Positions 59,686 through 64,000 of a stretch of DNA of 64,000 bases are shown here, one piece after another. Origin of the DNA: Bacteroidota bacterium (lineage in GTDB: Bacteria; Bacteroidota; Bacteroidia; Chitinophagales; Saprospiraceae); contig JAKQHM010000052.1 of NCBI GenBank assembly GCA_029572935.1, forward strand, positions 62,001 to 126,000, written 5' to 3'. The notes under the pieces are model-generated. The model was given only the letters and a program-made list of their open reading frames with translations, was not told the DNA's origin and searched no databases. Every line of letters starts with the position of its first letter. Positions within the stretch are counted from its first letter, which is position 1. Position numbers and translations under genes: made by a program.

Positions 59686-61258
59686 TCCACCGGAGGGTCG
59701 TGTTGAGTTGATGACGAAATTGCACAACGATCCGAATCGATTCGATACTCAGATTGTAGTCAAGAGCCTGGATGTAGGATTCAGTGTACACAGAGTTTGC
59801 ATATTCAAATTCAAGACGAAAACTTGCAAAACTGCAGGAGTTCTGCTCGATCTTGATCGCATTTCGGGACCAGCGATGATCCAGATGGAAGTAGGCTTTA
59901 TGCAGGCAATCCTCTAAACAGGAGCTTACATGGTCCAGGATCATCATTTTGCCGGGAAGCATTTGGAAAGATCTTTCGTGGTTACACGTATGAAATAGTG
60001 GACTTGTTACCCATCCTTTCAGATAGTTTTCCTGCTCTTCCAATATCCTCAGCTTTGCTCTGCGTCCGACCCGGAAGGAGGACCACATTTCAGATTGTTC
60101 TTTTCCACACACACTTACTGTGTTGTGTGCATGAGTTGATTTTTCCTTCAGTCTGATGGGAGATTCTTCATACGTGGATATGGATCGATCCTGTATGACT
60201 GGCAGATTTCGCGAATACCAGATGAAGTGCATCATATCGGCGTGTGCATGTCCTGGTTGATGAGTGGGACTGATGTTTCCGGCATTGATCCAAAAACACT
60301 CATTGTCCTGAGTCCATTTTCTGTATCCTGAACTATTCAGTATGATTTGCTGGATCGGAATATTCCAACTTTGAATGGCCTCTTTTATACTAATCCATTT
60401 TGTTCTGAGATCTCCGGTACTGTCCTGAAAAGGAGGGATCACGTCCCCTTCATTACTCATCGCCTGCATCCAGGCCGCCATTTTGCAGATGTAATTTTTA
60501 TAAGTTTCAGACCATCTGTTTTGTTTTGCCAGGCAGGCTGAGTAGAGGGTGAGCAGAAGTCCCAGAATATCCAGTTGATACATGGGTGATCGCTCATAAT
60601 GGGCTCCGTCAGATAATATTTGTTTGTTCAGTTCTTTTGAAAGAGCAATCTGAAATTGCTCTTGATCTTTCCAGTTGCAACATATACTGCACAAGGCCAG
60701 AGAAATTCTGTTGACGAGCAGATGGTTGGCTCCAATATGTATCTCTAAATTATCTTTGAGCCATACTGATTGCATTCTGACCGCCCTGAGTATGGTTTCA
60801 TCCATTTCTTTCAGCGCATTTAAAAAACTCAGAGTTTGAATCAAACGGATAGAAACGGGAAAGGGTTCCAATTTCACAATGCCATCGATAATATTTTGGG
60901 AAATATCCAAAAGCCAGGTTTTCTTTTTTAACAGGTCAGCCTTGGCATCGTGCAGAAAATAGGCGTACTGCAGATGATAATTCCAGAGTTTTCCATGGGA
61001 CAGATCATTCCAGTTAATACGTTCTTGAAAAGAGGAAGTTTGATTCAGGAAAGTGAATAAGTTATGATCCTGATTCAAAACACAATCTCTTTGAAAGGCA
61101 AATAGTGATATAGCTTCCGGATTGAATGCCTCCCCGGGATCCCATAATTTTTTTTGATTGGGAAATTTAGACCTGAACCTATGGTAAATCTGTCCAATTA
61201 TTTGTTCGCCTTTAAGATGGCGTATGGTATGGATGTACAAAATGATTTTTCGGATCAT
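59678..61258 (-). CDS. Heparinase II/III-like (alginate lyase-like) protein of the glycan operon
   Basis: The start at 61258 gives 526 residues and lies 8 nt after the wecB stop; no signal peptide is obvious. The N-terminal half is an alpha/alpha toroid with INWNDLSHGKLWNYHLQYA and LEIHIGANHLLVNRISLAL, as in heparinase II/III-like proteins. The C-terminal beta-rich half has HADMMHFIWYSRNLPVIQDRSISTYE, THAHNTVSVCGKEQS and HLDHRW. The expected His and Tyr residues of lyase sites are present, but activity is untested. In O-antigen and capsule operons such proteins may trim or edit the polymer. Confidence 0.85.
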   Translation of the reverse strand: MIRKIILYIHTIRHLKGEQIIGQIYHRFRSKFPNQKKLWDPGEAFNPEAISLFAFQRDCVLNQDHNLFTFLNQTSSFQERINWNDLSHGKLWNYHLQYAYFLHDAKADLLKKKTWLLDISQNIIDGIVKLEPFPVSIRLIQTLSFLNALKEMDETILRAVRMQSVWLKDNLEIHIGANHLLVNRISLALCSICCNWKDQEQFQIALSKELNKQILSDGAHYERSPMYQLDILGLLLTLYSACLAKQNRWSETYKNYICKMAAWMQAMSNEGDVIPPFQDSTGDLRTKWISIKEAIQSWNIPIQQIILNSSGYRKWTQDNECFWINAGNISPTHQPGHAHADMMHFIWYSRNLPVIQDRSISTYEESPIRLKEKSTHAHNTVSVCGKEQSEMWSSFRVGRRAKLRILEEQENYLKGWVTSPLFHTCNHERSFQMLPGKMMILDHVSSCLEDCLHKAYFHLDHRWSRNAIKIEQNSCSFASFRLEFEYANSVYTESYIQALDYNLSIESIRIVVQFRHQLNTTLRWND

Positions 61259-61266
61259 GAAAGACC

Positions 61267-62367
61267 TTATTGCTTGCTGAGCAATACATCGCAAATTCTT
61301 TCAGCTGCTTTCCCATCCCACAATTCGGGAATCTCAGCTTTTTTATACCGCCCGATAATGATATTTCTCATAATTTCGAGGGTCATGTCGGGATCCAGAT
61401 CAGGTATCAGGGTATTGCTGCCAGTTTCTACCGTCACTGGCCTTTCTGTAGATTTCCTAAAGGTGATGCAGGGTTTTTTCAAAAAAGTACTTTCCTCCTG
61501 TATGCCACCTGAGTCCGTAATGATGAGTTTGCAGTACCGCATCAGATTGATAAAATCCAGGTATCCCAAAGGCTCTGTCAGAATGAGCCTGTTGCAAGAG
61601 CGGAAATCGGACTCCATCCCGAATTCCTTAATTCTGTTATGTGTTCTGGGATGAACCGGAAACAATATTTTTAAATCGCAGTCGGATATTCCTCTTATAA
61701 TATTCAAAATTTTTTGAAGTCCTTCTGCAGAATCTACATTGGAGGGCCTGTGCATGGTCATGAGAATGTAGGCCTCTTTTTCCAATCCCCATTTTTGAGG
61801 CAGAAGAGGATCAGAGGTCAGCACTTCATATTGAACCAATGAATCGATCATGCAGTTACCTGTGAAGAAAATTTTTTCTCCGGCAATATTTTCCTTCTCC
61901 AGATTCTCGCGCGCAGAAGGTTCTGTGGTGAAGAGATAATCCGAAAGCTGATCTGTCAATATCCTGTTTATTTCTTCCGGCATACTGCGGTCAAAAGATC
62001 TCAGCCCGGCTTCGACATGTGCCAAAGGAATACCCATTCTCTGGGCTGTAAGCGCACAGGCCAGGGTGGAGGTGACATCTCCGACTACGATGACGAAATC
62101 CGGTTTTTCTCGCAGCAGGATTGGTTCAAAGGCGAGCATGATCCGGGCTGTAAGTTCCGTGTGGCTACCTTGGCCCACGCCCAAAAAATAATCGGGTACG
62201 GGTAGACTGAGCTGTCTAAAAAAAACATCGCTCATTTTCTCATCAAAATGCTGACCCGTGTGGACAATCATAGAGTGCAGTTCAGGTCGTTTTTTTTGAA
62301 ACGCCTTGTGGAGTGGAGCCACTTTCATAAAATTGGGCCTTGCTCCTACTACACTGATTACTTTCAT
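61267..62367 (-). CDS. wecB: UDP-N-acetylglucosamine 2-epimerase (non-hydrolysing)
   Basis: The 366-residue enzyme interconverts UDP-GlcNAc and UDP-ManNAc; related WbpI/WlbD enzymes epimerise diacetamido-uronic acids. Motifs: VVGARPNFMKVAPL, HTGQHFDEKMSDVFF, VVGDVTSTLACALTAQ, HVEAGLRSFDRSMPEEINR and ITDSGGIQEES. With wlbA- and wlbB-like genes upstream in the same operon, a WbpI/WlbD role on UDP-GlcNAc(3NAc)A is at least as likely as true WecB. Confidence 0.92.
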   Translation of the reverse strand: MKVISVVGARPNFMKVAPLHKAFQKKRPELHSMIVHTGQHFDEKMSDVFFRQLSLPVPDYFLGVGQGSHTELTARIMLAFEPILLREKPDFVIVVGDVTSTLACALTAQRMGIPLAHVEAGLRSFDRSMPEEINRILTDQLSDYLFTTEPSARENLEKENIAGEKIFFTGNCMIDSLVQYEVLTSDPLLPQKWGLEKEAYILMTMHRPSNVDSAEGLQKILNIIRGISDCDLKILFPVHPRTHNRIKEFGMESDFRSCNRLILTEPLGYLDFINLMRYCKLIITDSGGIQEESTFLKKPCITFRKSTERPVTVETGSNTLIPDLDPDMTLEIMRNIIIGRYKKAEIPELWDGKAAERICDVLLSKQ

Positions 62368-62400
62368 GTTTCTATGGAAAGAATTTGACTGAATGGATTT

Positions 62401-63384
62401 TTATTTTCCTGAAGCAGTATGCTGAGGATGTCTGCTCAGAGGTTTTCCGGCAAATGGATGGTAAGATCCAACCAAGCCGACAGGTTCGGCGTGGCGAATG
62501 GAATATACGGTCTCAATGGATGCTCTGGATTCCTCCAGATCAAATCCTTCTCCGCGTAAAATATGTTCGTAGGAGCTGGTATGGAGATCTCCAAATCCCT
62601 CGCTGAACTCGAACTCCTCACCGTCTATCATAAGGGATCGATATGTTCGTCCTTTGTTGTAGAGCACTTCGGCAGGCAGGGTATTGACATCAATGCTTAA
62701 AAAATAGCGCACACGGGCGTGTTGGTACTCAATATATCCAGCAACCCTGTCGTGAGATTTTACGTGAACCTTTTGTTCTTGAACAGGTCCAAAAAGCCAG
62801 CCCAGCAAATCGTAAAAGTGAACTCCGATGTTGGTGGCGATACCGCCTGATTTAGAGTCGTCACCTTTCCAGGAACTGTAATACCACTTGCCCCTTGATG
62901 TGATATAAGTTAAATCCACATCGTATTTTCCAGCCTGTTTTTGGCTATCGATCTTATTTTTAAGTTCAATCACTCGGGGATGAAGGCGCAGTTGAAGGAT
63001 GGTATTCACTTTTTTGCCGGTCTCCATTGAAATTTCTTTAAGAGCATCAATATTCCAAGGATTGAGCACCAGTGGTTTTTCGCAAATCACATCGGCCCCC
63101 AGTCTCAGACCAAAACGGATGTGTGCATCGTGCAGGTAGTTGGGTGAACAAACCGAAAGGTATTCAATGCCCGTGTAACTTCTGCGCATTTTTTCCAGAT
63201 GCCGGTCAAACCTTTCGAATTCTGTAAAGAAATCGGCATTTGGGAAATAACTGTCAATGATACCAACTGAATCATTTTTGTCATAGGCTGCAACAAGGTC
63301 CTGACCTGTTTCCCGTATGGCTTTCATATGTCTGGGAGCAATATATCCGGCCGCACCCACCAGGGCGAATTTTTTTTGATTCAT
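62401..63384 (-). CDS. wlbA: Gfo/Idh/MocA oxidoreductase, WlbA/WbpB-like
   Basis: The 327-residue NAD-dependent enzyme starts NQKKFALVGAAGYIAPRHMKAI (dinucleotide-binding fold). CSPNYLHDAHIRFGLRLGADVICEKPLV carries the EKP motif, and SGGIATNIGVHFYDLLGWLFG the catalytic region. These match WlbA/WbpB, which oxidises C3 of UDP-GlcNAcA on the way to UDP-GlcNAc(3NAc)A. The 4-nt overlap with the acetyltransferase gene, the next step but one in that pathway, supports the call. Confidence 0.88.
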   Translation of the reverse strand: MNQKKFALVGAAGYIAPRHMKAIRETGQDLVAAYDKNDSVGIIDSYFPNADFFTEFERFDRHLEKMRRSYTGIEYLSVCSPNYLHDAHIRFGLRLGADVICEKPLVLNPWNIDALKEISMETGKKVNTILQLRLHPRVIELKNKIDSQKQAGKYDVDLTYITSRGKWYYSSWKGDDSKSGGIATNIGVHFYDLLGWLFGPVQEQKVHVKSHDRVAGYIEYQHARVRYFLSIDVNTLPAEVLYNKGRTYRSLMIDGEEFEFSEGFGDLHTSSYEHILRGEGFDLEESRASIETVYSIRHAEPVGLVGSYHPFAGKPLSRHPQHTASGK

Positions 63385-63965
63385 GAGATCCTTTTTACGG
63401 TTTTATCAATCAGCTGATATTTTTGTCCGGACTCTGGACAGACGGCGATTCCCTGTTCATCAAACTTCAGTTTATGGCCATATTCACTCATCCAGCCGGT
63501 TTGTCTGGCAGGATTTCCGATGACAAGGGCATAATCCGGCACTTCTTTGGTGACCACAGCACCCGCACCTATGAAGGCAAATTTACCGATGTTGTGCCCA
63601 CATACGATGGTGGCATTGGCACCAATGGATGCCCCAAATTTTACCAGGGTAGTCTGATATTGACCCCGTCTGTTGACGCCACTGCGGGGATTGATCACAT
63701 TGGTAAACACCATGGAAGGTCCAAGAAAAACCTCGTCTTCACAGATGACGCCTGTGTAGATGGATACATTGTTTTGCACTTTGACACGGTCACCCAGGAC
63801 CACATCAGGACTGATGACCACATTCTGTCCAAGGTTGCAATCCTGGCCAATTTTGCACCCGCTCATGATGTGAGAAAAATGCCAGATTCTGGTGCCCATA
63901 CCAATTTGACAGCCTGCGTCGATCACCGCCGTCTCGTGTGCATAATATCCCTCTGCCTGATCCAT
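63381..63965 (-). CDS. wlbB: Left-handed beta-helix N-acetyltransferase, WlbB/WbpD-like
   Basis: The 194-residue protein is built of hexapeptide repeats (IGMGTRIWHFSHIMSGCKIG, IGQDCNLGQNVVI, VKVQNNVSIYTGV, IGANATIVCGHNIG). The N-terminal part GYYAHETAVIDAGCQIG and the tail NPARQTGWMSEYG match UDP-2-acetamido-3-amino-glucuronate acetyltransferases (WbpD/WlbB), which acetylate the 3-amino group with acetyl-CoA. It is coupled to the WlbA-like gene. Confidence 0.9.
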   Translation of the reverse strand: MDQAEGYYAHETAVIDAGCQIGMGTRIWHFSHIMSGCKIGQDCNLGQNVVISPDVVLGDRVKVQNNVSIYTGVICEDEVFLGPSMVFTNVINPRSGVNRRGQYQTTLVKFGASIGANATIVCGHNIGKFAFIGAGAVVTKEVPDYALVIGNPARQTGWMSEYGHKLKFDEQGIAVCPESGQKYQLIDKTVKRIS

Positions 63966-63966
63966 A

Positions 63967-64000
63967 TCAGTTTAAAAATTCCAATACTTTATCAATCACC
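63967..64000 (-). CDS. 3' end of the next glycan-operon gene, cut by the window edge
   Basis: On the - strand an open frame runs in from the right edge and ends VIDKVLEFLN before a TGA at 63969-63967. Only ten codons are visible, one base upstream of the WlbB-like start, so it belongs to the same operon. From context it may be the aminotransferase (WlbC/WbpE) or the dehydrogenase of the pathway, but the sequence cannot decide. Confidence 0.6.
   Translation of the reverse strand, partial: VIDKVLEFLN

Overview
The window looks like a chromosome segment of a member of the Bacteroidota, most likely the Saprospiria/Saprospiraceae (inference). The reasons are several cell-surface proteins ending in type IX secretion (T9SS) sorting domains, a FISUMP-domain protein, DUF4254, DUF2279, DUF4286 and DUF4369 proteins, a ~1100-residue SecA, a clade II Sec-type nitrous oxide reductase cluster, and many genes with a Bacteroidota-type -7 promoter box (TAnnTTTG) placed 15-24 nt before the start codon. 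No rRNA, tRNA, CRISPR array, transposase or phage gene was recognised.

Region 1 (1-12.0 kb) is an AT-rich accessory 'secretome' stretch on the + strand. It holds a lipoprotein whose start lies in a heptanucleotide tandem repeat, two tandem paralogous outer-membrane-type proteins, a large BNR-repeat T9SS cargo, a FISUMP/T9SS protein, a small Cys-rich lipoprotein and a delta-60-repeat/T9SS protein. Between these genes lie at least 12 copies of a palindromic repeat (core CCCGCCaaGGCGGG, partly in 66-bp tandem units), three copies of a second palindromic repeat, and a duplicated 3' end of the FISUMP gene. None of these repeats was seen in the other 52 kb.

Region 2 (12.0-23.3 kb) is housekeeping: cobB and aroE on the - strand, then prc/tsp, lon, gcvP, a DUF4254 protein and a GT9 glycosyltransferase on the + strand. 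Region 3 (23.2-30.9 kb) is a complete-looking - strand nos operon: cytochrome c, nosZ, fasciclin lipoprotein, a four-helix membrane protein, nosL, nosD, nosF, nosY. A divergent Rrf2 regulator with three cysteines sits beside it. A perfect 9-4-9 inverted repeat lies at the predicted transcription start of the operon, with a weaker copy in the leader, which suggests redox- or NO-responsive repression.

Region 4 (30.9-43.2 kb) carries DUF4286, purH, coaX, an outer-membrane barrel protein, crcB, a WecA/MraY-like transferase, DUF2905, pth, an orphan radical SAM/SPASM protein and a 1216-residue T9SS metalloprotease. Region 5 (43.2-56.7 kb) carries secA, a SPOR protein, rodA, tgt, an LptF/LptG-family permease, an ECF sigma factor, pdhB, a TlpA-like thioredoxin, DUF2279 and ahcY. 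Region 6 (56.8 kb to the end) is the 3' part of a - strand surface-glycan operon with translationally coupled genes: a probable WlbB acetyltransferase, WlbA dehydrogenase, wecB epimerase, heparinase II/III-like protein, two glycosyltransferases and a methyltransferase. It continues beyond the right edge.

The most notable items are the heptamer repeat that appears to put the first lipoprotein gene out of frame with its best start codon, the two palindromic repeat families confined to the secretome region, and the nos operon with its operator-like palindromes and lipoprotein-type components.
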